NCBI GenBank assembly: GCA_040002735.1
Contig: JBDUDX010000178.1
Location: 1-21,899, forward strand
DNA: 21,899 nt
Reading direction: 5' to 3'
Origin: JADGOV01 sp040002735
Lineage (GTDB): Bacteria; Actinomycetota; Actinomycetes; JADGOV01
The notes below the pieces were generated by a model that was not told the DNA's origin, searched no databases, and worked only from the letters and a program-made list of their open reading frames with translations. A program made the translations under genes and the position numbers. Numbering within the stretch: position 1 is the stretch's first letter; every line of letters starts with the position of its first letter. Below, piece after piece: positions 1 through 7,522 of the stretch.

Positions 1-2296
1 CGTTGTTGGTGAGGATGATGTCGACCAGGTTCTTGCCGATGTCGTGCACGTCGCCCTTGACGGTGGCCAGCACGATGGTGCCCTTGCCGGCCTCGTCGGT
101 CTTCTCCATGTGCGGCTCGAGGTAGGCCACCGCGGCCTTCATGATCTCCGCGCTCTGCAGCACGAACGGCAGCTGCATCTCCCCGGAGCCGAACAGCTCA
201 CCGACGACCTTCATGCCGGCGAGCAGGTCGTCGTTGACGATCGCCAGCGCGGGCCGGGTGGTCAGCGCCTCGTCCAGGTCGCCTTCCAGTCCGTTGCGTT
301 CGCCGTCGATGATCCGCCGCTGCAACCGCTCGGCGAGCGGCAGGCCGGCAAGTTCCTCGGCCCGGGTGGCCCGGGCGTCGGCCGCGGTGACGCCCTCGAA
401 CATGTCGAGGAACGCGCTCAGCGGGTCGTAGTCCGGGCGGCGCCGGTCGTACACCAGGTCCAGGGCGGCCGCGCGCTGGTCGTCCGGAATCCGGGCCATC
501 GGAAGGATCTTCGCCGAGTGCACGATCGCCGAGTCCAGGCCGGCCCGGACGCACTCGTGCAGGAACACCGAATTGAGCACGATCCGTGCGGCCGGGATCA
601 GCCCGAACGAGACGTTCGACACCCCCAGGGTGGTCTGTACCTCGGGGTAGCGCTTCTTCACTTCCCGGATCGCCTCGATGGTCTCCAGGCCGTCCCGGCG
701 GGTCTCCTCCTGGCCGGTCGCGATCGGGAAGGTGAGGCAGTCCAGCAAAATGTCGCTGCGCTGCAGACCCCAGTTGGCGGTGATGTCCTCCACCAGCCGG
801 GTGGCAACGGCCACCTTCCAGTCCGCGGTCCGGGCCTGGCCCTCCTCGTCGATGGTCAGCGCCACCACCGCGGCGCCGTGCTCGACGGCGAGCGGCATCA
901 TCCGGGCGATCCGGGAGGTCGGCCCGTCGCCGTCCTCGTAGTTCACCGAGTTGATCACGCAGCGGCCGCCGAGGTGTTCCAGCCCGGCCTCGATCACCTC
1001 GGGCTCGGTGGAGTCCAGTACCAGCGGCAGCGTGCTCGCGGTGGCCAGCCGGCCGGCGAGGGCGGACATGTCGGCAGCGCCGTCGCGGCCGACGTAGTCC
1101 ACGCTCACGTCCAGCAGGTGGGCACCGTCCCGGGTCTGCGCCCGAGCGATCTCCAGGCAGTCCCCCCACTTTTCGGCGAGCATCGCCTCCCGGAACGCCT
1201 TGCTGCCGTTGGCGTTGGTGCGTTCGCCGATGGACAGGTACGAGGTGTCCTGCCGGAACGGCACCGCCTGGTAGAGGCTGGCGGCGGCCGGCTCGGGGCG
1301 CGGCCGCCGAGGAGTGAGGGTGCGGCCGCCGACGCGCTCCACCACCTGGCGCAGGTGTTCCGGGGTGGTGCCGCAGCAGCCGCCGACCAGGGAGAGCCCG
1401 TAGTCCCGGGTGAAGGTGTCGTGCGCGTGCGCCAGCTGCCCCGGCGTCAGCGGATAGTGCGCGCCGTCGCGGGTCAGCTCGGGCAGGCCGGCGTTCGGCA
1501 TGCAGGACAGCGCCACCCGGGCGTGCTTGGACAGGTACCGCAGGTGCTCGCTCATCTCGGCCGGGCCGGTGGCGCAGTTCAGGCCGATCAGGTCGATGGC
1601 GAGGGGTTCCAGCGCGGTGAGCGCGGCGCCGATCTCGCTGCCGAGCAGCATCGTGCCGGTGGTCTCCACGGTGACCTGGGCGATCAGCGGCAGCCGTACG
1701 CCGGCCGCGGCCATCGCACGGCGGGCGCCGACCAGCGCAGCCTTGGCCTGCAGCAGGTCCTGTGCGGTCTCGACGATCACCGCGTCCGCGCCGCCGGCGA
1801 TCAGCCCGGCGACCTCCTGGCCGTAGGCGTCTCGCAGGTCGGCGTACCGGGCGTGGCCGAGGGTCGGCAGCTTGGTACCCGGGCCGACCGACCCCAGTAC
1901 CCAGCGCGGTCGGTCCGCCGTGCTGTGCTCCTCCGCGACCTCCCGGGCCAGCCGGGCACCCGCCTCGGCGAGTTCGTAGATCCGCTGCTGCGCGTCGTAC
2001 TCCGCCAAGTTGGCGAAGTTCGCGCCGAACGTGTTGGTCTCCACGCAGTCCACGCCGACCGCGAAGTACGCGTCATGGACGCTGCGCACCACGTCGGGGC
2101 GGGTGACGTTGAGGATCTCGTTGCAGCCCTCCAGGCCCTGGAAATCGTCCAGGGTCAGGTCGTGGGCCTGCAGCATGGTGCCCATCGCGCCGTCGGCGAC
2201 CACCACCCGCTCGGCCAGAGCGGTGAGCAGGGCGCTGCTGCGGGCGGGTATCGGGTCGGGCGCGGGAGGTCCGGACAGGCGGGGATCGGCGCTCAT
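1..2296 (-). CDS. metH: Methionine synthase, cobalamin-dependent (5' part, runs off window)
   Basis: Transfers a methyl group from 5-methyltetrahydrofolate to homocysteine through cobalamin, the last step of methionine synthesis in the cytoplasm. 765 codons are visible of a family usually near 1,150-1,200 residues. In order: homocysteine-binding barrel (about 20-330) with zinc cysteines C241 (NCATGP) and C307/C308 (GGCCGT); pterin-binding barrel (about 340-610) with SIGERTNANGSKAF and the SNVSFGL motif; cobalamin cap; then the start of the B12-binding domain with GDVHDIGKN, where H751 is the expected axial cobalt ligand. The AdoMet reactivation domain lies outside the window. The ATG at 2296 has no Shine-Dalgarno but a TACCAT hexamer 8 bases upstream, so a leaderless transcript is likely. 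No cobalamin riboswitch is seen in the 141-base gap to the divergent PAC2 gene. Identity is near certain. Confidence 0.97.
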   Translation of the reverse strand, partial: MSADPRLSGPPAPDPIPARSSALLTALAERVVVADGAMGTMLQAHDLTLDDFQGLEGCNEILNVTRPDVVRSVHDAYFAVGVDCVETNTFGANFANLAEYDAQQRIYELAEAGARLAREVAEEHSTADRPRWVLGSVGPGTKLPTLGHARYADLRDAYGQEVAGLIAGGADAVIVETAQDLLQAKAALVGARRAMAAAGVRLPLIAQVTVETTGTMLLGSEIGAALTALEPLAIDLIGLNCATGPAEMSEHLRYLSKHARVALSCMPNAGLPELTRDGAHYPLTPGQLAHAHDTFTRDYGLSLVGGCCGTTPEHLRQVVERVGGRTLTPRRPRPEPAAASLYQAVPFRQDTSYLSIGERTNANGSKAFREAMLAEKWGDCLEIARAQTRDGAHLLDVSVDYVGRDGAADMSALAGRLATASTLPLVLDSTEPEVIEAGLEHLGGRCVINSVNYEDGDGPTSRIARMMPLAVEHGAAVVALTIDEEGQARTADWKVAVATRLVEDITANWGLQRSDILLDCLTFPIATGQEETRRDGLETIEAIREVKKRYPEVQTTLGVSNVSFGLIPAARIVLNSVFLHECVRAGLDSAIVHSAKILPMARIPDDQRAAALDLVYDRRRPDYDPLSAFLDMFEGVTAADARATRAEELAGLPLAERLQRRIIDGERNGLEGDLDEALTTRPALAIVNDDLLAGMKVVGELFGSGEMQLPFVLQSAEIMKAAVAYLEPHMEKTDEAGKGTIVLATVKGDVHDIGKNLVDIILTNN

Positions 2297-2304
2297 TGAG
2301 GTTC

Positions 2305-2310
2305 ATGGTA
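2305..2310 (-). promoter_or_regulatory. Putative -10 element of metH (leaderless)
   Basis: On the minus strand the hexamer TACCAT ends 8 bases before the metH ATG, and no purine-rich ribosome site lies between. This fits a TANNNT -10 whose transcript begins at or next to the start codon. No clear -35 is visible. Inferred from spacing only. Confidence 0.4.
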
Positions 2311-2375
2311 ATGCGCGCCGGCCGTTCGGACACGCGCCCGCGGTCCGGTCCCCCCGCCGTAGGCGTCTCTCGTCG

Positions 2376-2381
2376 TAGGCT
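2376..2381 (+). promoter_or_regulatory. Putative -10 element of the PAC2 gene
   Basis: TAGGCT matches TANNNT and lies 56 bases before the GTG start at 2438. A transcript from here would carry a leader of about 50 bases that includes the strong ribosome site AGGGAGGAG at 2425-2433. No convincing -35 is seen. Confidence 0.3.
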
Positions 2382-2437
2382 GACCTCGGCTGTCGGCTGG
2401 GATCGCCACGAGGCGCAGCAGGCTAGGGAGGAGCGGC

Positions 2438-3301
2438 GTGGTCGAGTACGAGGGGTTGCCCGTACTTCGCGACCCGGTGCTCGTGGCCGCCTTCGAGGGC
2501 TGGAACGACGCGGCGGACGCCGCCACCGACGCCATCGAGCACCTGGAATCGATCTGGGGCGCCGCACCGCTCGCCGCCATCGACCCGGACGAGTACTACG
2601 ACTTCCAGGTGAACCGGCCCACTGTCCACCTCGTCGACGGGCTGACCCGCAGTGTGGAGTGGCCGACCACCCGCATCTCACTCGCCCGGCCGCCGAACGC
2701 GCCACGGGACGTGGTCTTGGTTCGCGGCCTGGAGCCGAACATGAAATGGCGGGCGTTCTGCGGTGAACTGCTCGACATCGCCACCGAACTGCAGGTGGAG
2801 TTGACCGTAACCCTCGGCGCGTTGCTCGCCGACACGCCGCACACCCGGCCGGTACCGGTGACCGGTACCGCCTACGACGCCGCCACCGCCGCCAAACTGT
2901 CCGTGGAGCGGTCCCGGTACGAAGGCCCCACCGGCATCGTCGGGGTGTTCCAGGACGCCTGTCGGCTCGCGGGCGTACCGGCGGTGTCGTTCTGGGCGGC
3001 GGTGCCGCACTACGTCGCGCAGCCGCCGTGCCCCAAGGCCACCATGGCGCTGCTGCGCCGGGTGGAGGACCTCCTGGACATCGCGGTACCGCTCGGCGAG
3101 CTGCCCGAGCAGGGCCGGGCGTGGGAGCGCGGTGTGGAGGAGATGGCCCGGGAGGACTCCGACGTCGCAGACTATGTACGGGCGCTGGAGTCCCGGGCGG
3201 ATGAGACCGACCTGCCGGAAGCCAGCGGCGAGGCGATCGCCAAGGAGTTCGAGCGGTACCTGCGTCGCCGCGGCCGGGGTGAGGGCCGCGAAGGCAGCTG
3301 A
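2438..3301 (+). CDS. PAC2 family protein
   Basis: A 287-residue protein of the PAC2 family, the fold of eukaryotic proteasome-assembly chaperone 2 and of archaeal and actinobacterial relatives. The N-terminus (VAAFEGWNDAADAA, about residues 12-25) is the typical opening motif; a long alpha/beta domain follows, then a charged helical C-terminal tail rich in Glu and Arg (about 230-287). No signal peptide or membrane segment. The GTG start at 2438 is fixed by the ribosome site AGGGAGGAG five bases upstream. It is divergent from metH and convergent with mshC, whose stop is only 4 bases away. In actinobacteria the role is not established; a link to the 20S proteasome is suggested by family name only. 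The family call is firm, the function is not. Confidence 0.88.
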   Translation: MVEYEGLPVLRDPVLVAAFEGWNDAADAATDAIEHLESIWGAAPLAAIDPDEYYDFQVNRPTVHLVDGLTRSVEWPTTRISLARPPNAPRDVVLVRGLEPNMKWRAFCGELLDIATELQVELTVTLGALLADTPHTRPVPVTGTAYDAATAAKLSVERSRYEGPTGIVGVFQDACRLAGVPAVSFWAAVPHYVAQPPCPKATMALLRRVEDLLDIAVPLGELPEQGRAWERGVEEMAREDSDVADYVRALESRADETDLPEASGEAIAKEFERYLRRRGRGEGREGS

Positions 3302-3305
3302 GCCC

Positions 3306-4544
3306 TCACAGCCGTACGCCGAGCAACGCGTCGACCAGGTCGCGCACCTGCCCGGGCGCTGCCGGATCGGTGCCTCCCCGGGTGGCCACCGCAGCGGCCC
3401 AACGGTCGACGTCGGCGAGTGCTCGGGGGGTGTCGAGGTCGTCGGCGAGGTGCCGGCGTACCTCGGCCACCGTCTCCTCGGCACTCGGACCGGCACTCGG
3501 ACCGGCACCGGCTCCGGCGGCTAACCGCCACCGGGCCAGCCGTTCGGACGCTTCCCGGAGGTCCGCGTCGGTGTACTCCCAATCGTCGCGGTAGCGGTGT
3601 GCCAGCAGCGCCAGCCGGATCGCGACCGGGTCCACCCCGTCGCGGCGCAGCGCCGAGACGAAGACCAGGTTGCCCAGCGATTTGGACATCTTCGCGCCGG
3701 CGTAGCCGACCATGCCGCTGTGCACGTACGCCCGGGCGAACGGTCCATTTCCGGTCGCTACGTCGGCGTGCGCGGCGCTGAATTCGTGGTGCGGGTACGC
3801 CAGGTCGCTGCCGCCGCCCTGGATGTCGAATCCGGCGCCCAACCGGCGGAGCGCAATGGCCGTGCACTCGACATGCCAACCGGGTCTCCCGGGCCCGAAC
3901 GGGGACGGCCAGGCCGGCTCGCCGTCCCGCGCCGTCCGCCAGAGGAGAGGATCCAGCGGATCCTTCTTACCCGCCCGCTCGGGGTCGCCGCCCCGTTCGG
4001 CGGACAGTGCCAGCATGGCGTCGCGATCGAGGTTGGCCACGCTGCCGAAGCGTGGGTCGGCGGCGATCGGGAAGTACAGATCGCCGTCCACGTCATAGGT
4101 GGCGCCGCGGTCGCGCAACTCCTCGATCAGTTCCACGATCTCCGGGATGGCCTCCACCGCTCCGACGTACCAGCGTGGGGGCAAGACCCGAAGCGCCGCC
4201 ATGTCCTGGCGGAACCGGTTGGTCTCCCGTTCGGCGAGCGCCACCCAATCCTCGCCGGTAGCCGCCGCCCGAGCTAGTAACGGGTCATCGATGTCGGTGA
4301 CGTTCTGGCAGTAGTCCACCTCGGCGCCGTTGTCCCGAAGCACCCGTCCGAGAGTGTCGAACGCGACGTAGGTGGCGGCATGGCCGAGGTGCGTGGCGTC
4401 GTAGGGGGTGATGCCGCAGACGTACATTCTGGCTCGGGGTCCCGGCGCTACCGGGCGCAACTCGCTGGTGGCGGTGTCCCACACGCGTAGCGGCGGGCCC
4501 GACCCGGGGAGGCGCGGGACTGTGGGGGACGGCCAGGACTGCAC
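3306..4544 (-). CDS. mshC: L-cysteine:GlcN-Ins ligase of mycothiol synthesis
   Basis: Joins L-cysteine to 1D-myo-inosityl 2-amino-2-deoxy-alpha-D-glucopyranoside using ATP, the step before acetylation to mycothiol. It is 412 residues, the normal length, and related to cysteinyl-tRNA synthetase. Visible motifs: MYVCGITPYDATHLGHA (40-56) with zinc ligand C43 and the HIGH-type HLGH at 52-55; WHVEC (C227) and the PHHEFSAAH segment (H252/H253) completing the metal site; KMSKSLGN at 285-292. The N-terminus MQSWPSPTVPRLPG is characteristic of MshC rather than CysS, and the tRNA-binding C-terminus of CysS is absent. The start is a GTG with no ribosome site but TACCCT seven bases before it. A short Gly/Ala/Pro/Ser linker (about 344-355) is encoded by a 12-base tandem repeat. 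It is last in a run with DUF3090 and the SCO1664-like gene, 37 bases after the latter. Confidence 0.96.
   Translation of the reverse strand: MQSWPSPTVPRLPGSGPPLRVWDTATSELRPVAPGPRARMYVCGITPYDATHLGHAATYVAFDTLGRVLRDNGAEVDYCQNVTDIDDPLLARAAATGEDWVALAERETNRFRQDMAALRVLPPRWYVGAVEAIPEIVELIEELRDRGATYDVDGDLYFPIAADPRFGSVANLDRDAMLALSAERGGDPERAGKKDPLDPLLWRTARDGEPAWPSPFGPGRPGWHVECTAIALRRLGAGFDIQGGGSDLAYPHHEFSAAHADVATGNGPFARAYVHSGMVGYAGAKMSKSLGNLVFVSALRRDGVDPVAIRLALLAHRYRDDWEYTDADLREASERLARWRLAAGAGAGPSAGPSAEETVAEVRRHLADDLDTPRALADVDRWAAAVATRGGTDPAAPGQVRDLVDALLGVRL
3481..3504. repeat. 12-base tandem repeat inside mshC
   Basis: The unit GCACTCGGACCG occurs twice in direct tandem, with a partial third copy following. 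It encodes the AGPSAGPS linker of MshC in frame, so copy-number change would lengthen or shorten the linker without a frameshift. Confidence 0.8.
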
Positions 4545-4551
4545 GCATCCG

Positions 4552-4557
4552 AGGGTA
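4552..4557 (-). promoter_or_regulatory. Putative -10 element of mshC (leaderless)
   Basis: TACCCT on the minus strand sits 7 bases before the mshC GTG codon, in the 37-base gap after the SCO1664-like gene. With no Shine-Dalgarno present, mshC may have its own leaderless transcript besides read-through from DUF3090. Confidence 0.4.
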
Positions 4558-4581
4558 ACCGGGCGCCAGTACCCGGCCGGC

Positions 4582-5394
4582 TCAGAACGGGGGCCACGGG
4601 ATGGCGGGCCAGTCCTCGCTGGGCTGCGGATGCCGGCCGGTACGCAGCAGCCGCTCGATCCGATGCCGGGTGGCGGTCACCTCCGCCCGGGTCAGGTGGG
4701 TCGCCAGTACGGCGCACAGCTCGTCGGCTCCCCCGGCGAGACGGTCCCGGAGATCTCCCAGCACGGCAACCGCCTCTTCGGTCAGCGGCCGTCCACGCCA
4801 CCGCCAGAGCAGCGTCCGCAGCTTGTCCTCCACCGCGAAGCAGACGCCGTGGTCGACGCCGAAGACGGCGCCGTCGCGGGTCGGCAGCAGATGTCCGCCC
4901 TTGCGGTCGGCATTGTTGATCACAGCGTCCAGTACGGCCATCCGCCGCAGCGCCGCGGAGTCCGAACGGGCCAGGGCCACCAGGTCGACGGTCTCGTCGA
5001 CGTCGATCCAGAGCTGACACATGCCGGGACCGAACGGCCCCTCGCGGTGAACCGTCGGCGGGACGATGTCCCACCCCGTCGCCGCGCTCACCGCGTACGC
5101 CGCAACCTCCCGGCCGGCGAGGGTACCGTCCGGGAAGTCCCAGAGCGGACGCTCACCGGTTACCGGCTTGTACACCGCGTTGAGCGCCACGCCGCCCAGC
5201 TCGACGGCGCAGTACAGCGTGGCGTTGGACGCATCGACCAGCCGGCCCCCAACGGTGACCCGGCCGCATCGCAGGACGTCAAGTACGGCGGCGGAGTCGA
5301 CGCCTTCGGGCCGCCGGTCGGCCGGCGGCACCGGGTCAGGCTCCGGAGCGCTCACCCGCCCAGTCTTACCCAGGTTGTCAGTGTCGGTGCCCAT
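4582..5394 (-). CDS. SCO1664 family protein, PI3/4-kinase-like fold
   Basis: A 270-residue member of the actinobacterial SCO1664 family, distantly like phosphatidylinositol 3/4-kinase catalytic domains. Seen: VYKPVTGERPLWDFP (74-88) with K76 as candidate ATP-binding lysine; LDAVINNADRKGGHLL (155-170), which resembles the catalytic loop of this fold with D163; and GVDHGVCF (179-186), whose D181 matches the metal-binding aspartate. The C-terminal PWPPF tail is typical of the family. Substrate is unknown; protein or small-molecule phosphorylation is inference. The ATG at 5394 overlaps the end of DUF3090 by 17 bases, implying translational coupling; a GTG at 5355 is a shorter alternative because residues 1-25 look unconserved. 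It stands between DUF3090 and mshC in one transcription unit. Confidence 0.85.
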   Translation of the reverse strand: MGTDTDNLGKTGRVSAPEPDPVPPADRRPEGVDSAAVLDVLRCGRVTVGGRLVDASNATLYCAVELGGVALNAVYKPVTGERPLWDFPDGTLAGREVAAYAVSAATGWDIVPPTVHREGPFGPGMCQLWIDVDETVDLVALARSDSAALRRMAVLDAVINNADRKGGHLLPTRDGAVFGVDHGVCFAVEDKLRTLLWRWRGRPLTEEAVAVLGDLRDRLAGGADELCAVLATHLTRAEVTATRHRIERLLRTGRHPQPSEDWPAIPWPPF

Positions 5395-5941
5395 TCTGCC
5401 GGGGGCAGACGTGGCCCTCGGGTTCCAGGGGGAGCGCGCACAACGGGCACGGCGGCCGGCCGGCGGCGATCACCCGCTGCGCGCGGGCAACGAAGGCTCG
5501 AGCTGCGGCCGGCGGAATCCGTACCCGGAGCACGTCCGGTCCCTCGACGGACTCATCCGCCAGCGGTACGGCGGCCTCCTCGCCCTCGGCCAACGCGGCC
5601 TGGGCCTCGACCACCACCCTGGCGGTCTCCCCTTCCCAGGCGATGGCCATGGTGCCGACCCGGAACTCCTCCTCCACCGGCGCGTCGAGCGGTCCGACAT
5701 CCTCCAACTCCGGCGGCGCGTCCTCCGGGACGCCGCTCTGCGGGCCGAGCTGGCGGCGTACCTCGTCCAGCATCTGGTCCAGCCGCTCCGCCAGCACCTG
5801 AACCTGTACCTTCTCCAGAGCCACGCTGACCAGGCGGTTGTCCCCACTGGCCTGCAGGAAGAAGGCACGTTCTCCCGGTTGCCCGACGGTGCCGGCGACG
5901 AATCGGGCGGGCGGGTCGAACTCATGGACCTGACGCGGCAT
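5378..5941 (-). CDS. DUF3090 family protein with C-terminal Cys/His cluster
   Basis: A 187-residue protein of the actinobacterial DUF3090 family, function unknown. It starts MPRQVHEFDPPARFVAGTVG, has a predicted beta-rich N-terminal part (1-65), an acidic proline-rich linker (66-92), a second beta/alpha part, and ends with CPLC (165-168) and GHVCPRQNG (176-184). C165, C168, H177 and C179 form a C-x2-C-x8-H-x-C pattern that could bind zinc. No membrane segment. It begins the DUF3090, SCO1664-like, mshC run and overlaps the next gene by 17 bases. The ATG has GAAGG touching it, too close to act as a ribosome site, while TAAGGT lies 6 bases upstream, suggesting leaderless expression. The family call is firm; zinc binding is inferred. 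Confidence 0.88.
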   Translation of the reverse strand: MPRQVHEFDPPARFVAGTVGQPGERAFFLQASGDNRLVSVALEKVQVQVLAERLDQMLDEVRRQLGPQSGVPEDAPPELEDVGPLDAPVEEEFRVGTMAIAWEGETARVVVEAQAALAEGEEAAVPLADESVEGPDVLRVRIPPAAARAFVARAQRVIAAGRPPCPLCALPLEPEGHVCPRQNGHRH

Positions 5942-5947
5942 CCTTCG

Positions 5948-5953
5948 ACCTTA
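5948..5953 (-). promoter_or_regulatory. Putative -10 element of the DUF3090-SCO1664-mshC run
   Basis: TAAGGT on the minus strand ends 6 bases before the DUF3090 ATG. The spacing is what a leaderless start needs. It lies in the 59-base gap after the histidine phosphatase, so the mshC-side genes can be transcribed separately from the uppP-side genes. Confidence 0.45.
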
Positions 5954-6000
5954 TTGCCCGCGGGATCGCCCCCGGGGGACTCGGCCACGTTCTGCAGCCG

Positions 6001-6681
6001 TCAACCGGCACCGCCCCCGACCGCAGCGTCCGAACTGGCCGCGCGCCGCCGCCCTCTCCGTTTGGGCGGGATCAGGTCGCTCACCGCTCCCCCGGTGTCG
6101 TTGAGCCGGGCCACGAAGGGCCGCAGTTCGGTGTACCGGATGACGCTCAGCGAGCAGGGATCCACCACGATCCGCTGGAACAGGTCCAGATGCATCCCGA
6201 GGGCGTCGGCGAGCAGCGCCTTGATCACGTCTCCGTGGCTCACCACGGCGTACGTCGCCTCCGGCCCGAGCCGGGCGTTCCAGTCCCGCACCGCTGCGAC
6301 CGCTCGGGCCTGGGTCTGCGCCAGTCCCTCACCGCCCGGGAAGACCGCCGCACTGGGATGGGCCTGCACCACCCGCCAGAGCGGATCCTTGCTGAGTTTC
6401 TTCAGGTCCTGGCCCGTCCATTCGCCGTAGTGGCACTCCCCCACCCGCTCCTCGGTGGTGATTTCCACCGGCCGGTCCGCCGCCACCGCGGCAGCGGTCT
6501 GTTGGCAGCGCTCCAGCGGGCTCGCCACGATCGCGGCGAGCGGCACCGGCGCGAGCCGCCCGGCGAGTTCGGCGGCCTGCTGCCGGCCGCGCTCGTTCAG
6601 GTACACCTCCGGCGTCCAGCCGGCGAGCACTGGCCCGGTCATGGCGGTGAGTCCGTGGCGGATCAGCAGAACGGTGCTCAT
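6001..6681 (-). CDS. Histidine phosphatase family protein (MSMEG_4193-like)
   Basis: A 226-residue phosphoglycerate-mutase-like histidine phosphatase. The opening VLLIRHGLT carries the RHG motif with R8 and the phospho-acceptor H9; R58 (SPLERC), E82 (GECHYGEW) and H149 (VVSHGD) complete the usual catalytic set, so the enzyme should be active. The C-terminal 25 residues are basic and then Ala/Gly-rich. It resembles the MSMEG_4193 family of probable phosphomutases that occurs near mshC in actinobacteria; substrate unknown. The ATG at 6681 gives the canonical N-terminus; GGAG directly abuts it, so initiation may rely on coupling to uppP, whose stop is 10 bases upstream. An open frame continues to 6831, but that extension overlaps uppP and does not look like the family. 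Confidence 0.9.
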   Translation of the reverse strand: MSTVLLIRHGLTAMTGPVLAGWTPEVYLNERGRQQAAELAGRLAPVPLAAIVASPLERCQQTAAAVAADRPVEITTEERVGECHYGEWTGQDLKKLSKDPLWRVVQAHPSAAVFPGGEGLAQTQARAVAAVRDWNARLGPEATYAVVSHGDVIKALLADALGMHLDLFQRIVVDPCSLSVIRYTELRPFVARLNDTGGAVSDLIPPKRRGRRRAASSDAAVGGGAG

Positions 6682-6691
6682 CTCCGGCTCG

Positions 6692-7522
6692 TCACGTCGA
6701 GGCGATCGCGCCGAACGCGAGCAGCCCGGCGAGCAGTACGCCGGCGAGTACCCGATACAGCACGAAGTAGGTGATCGGATGGTGCGCCACGAAGCGGAGC
6801 AGCCACGCGATCGAGGCGTAGGCCACGACAAAAGACACCACAGTTCCGACCAGCGTCGGGCCGGCGCCGACGCTGCCGCCGAGGGCGTCTTTGAGCGTGT
6901 ACAACCCCGCCGCGGTGAGCGCGGGGATGGAGAGGAAGAACGACAGCCGGGTAGCGCTCACCCGATCCAGGCCGCGTACCAGACCCGCACTGATGGTCGC
7001 CCCGGAACGGGACACGCCAGGGATCAAGGCGAGGCACTGCACCGCGCCGACGATCATCACATCGCGGAAGGAGAGGTCGGCTTCGGCCCGGCGTTGAGTG
7101 GCCACCCGTTCGGCGTAGATCATGGCGGCGCTCCACCCGATCAGGGCGAGGGCGACCACCCAGAGGTTACGCAGCGGCCCCTCGACCGCCGACTTGCCGG
7201 CGAGACCCACCACGCCGATCGGCAGCGAGCCGGCCACCACGTACCAGGCGTACCGAAATTGCGGATCCTCGGCGCGGATGCGGGCGGAGAACAATCCGCC
7301 GATGCCCCCGCGCACCATCGCCACGATCTCCCGGCGGAAGAACAGCAGCACGGCGAGGATGGCGCCGAACTGGATCACGGCGGTGAAGCCGGTCACGCTG
7401 TCGTCGTTGACCTTCAGGCCGAGGATCTTCTCAGCGACCGTGAGGTGGCCCGTACTGGAGACTGGAATGAACTCCGTCAACCCCTCCACCACGCCAAGGA
7501 CGGCAGCCTGCAGGAGGTTCAT
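6692..7522 (-). CDS. uppP: Undecaprenyl-diphosphatase
   Basis: Integral membrane phosphatase that converts undecaprenyl diphosphate to the monophosphate, recycling the lipid carrier of peptidoglycan and other cell-wall polymers; also called BacA for its link to bacitracin resistance. At 276 residues it is the usual length. The signature VEGLTEFIPVSSTGHL (12-27) holds E13, E17 and H26, and IPGVSRSGATIS (167-178) holds the catalytic-site R172. About eight hydrophobic segments can be picked out (for example 47-63, 93-108, 122-136, 225-243, 252-270). Its ATG overlaps the stop of the upstream F420-type oxidoreductase in an ATGA junction, so the two are translationally coupled. Identity is very secure. 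Confidence 0.96.
   Translation of the reverse strand: MNLLQAAVLGVVEGLTEFIPVSSTGHLTVAEKILGLKVNDDSVTGFTAVIQFGAILAVLLFFRREIVAMVRGGIGGLFSARIRAEDPQFRYAWYVVAGSLPIGVVGLAGKSAVEGPLRNLWVVALALIGWSAAMIYAERVATQRRAEADLSFRDVMIVGAVQCLALIPGVSRSGATISAGLVRGLDRVSATRLSFFLSIPALTAAGLYTLKDALGGSVGAGPTLVGTVVSFVVAYASIAWLLRFVAHHPITYFVLYRVLAGVLLAGLLAFGAIAST

Noticed and set aside
44..2299. A 751-codon open frame on the plus strand opposite metH
   Set aside because: It is antisense to clear metH motifs, has no family resemblance and reflects the GC-rich codon pattern.
2297..2437. Cobalamin riboswitch before metH
   Set aside because: The gap is only 141 bases, shared with the divergent PAC2 gene, and no B12-box-like sequence or large fold is visible; metH appears to start leaderless.
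4408..5829. Long plus-strand open frame opposite mshC, the SCO1664-like gene and DUF3090
   Set aside because: The minus-strand genes have complete conserved motifs; this frame is low-complexity Arg/Pro/Gly sequence.
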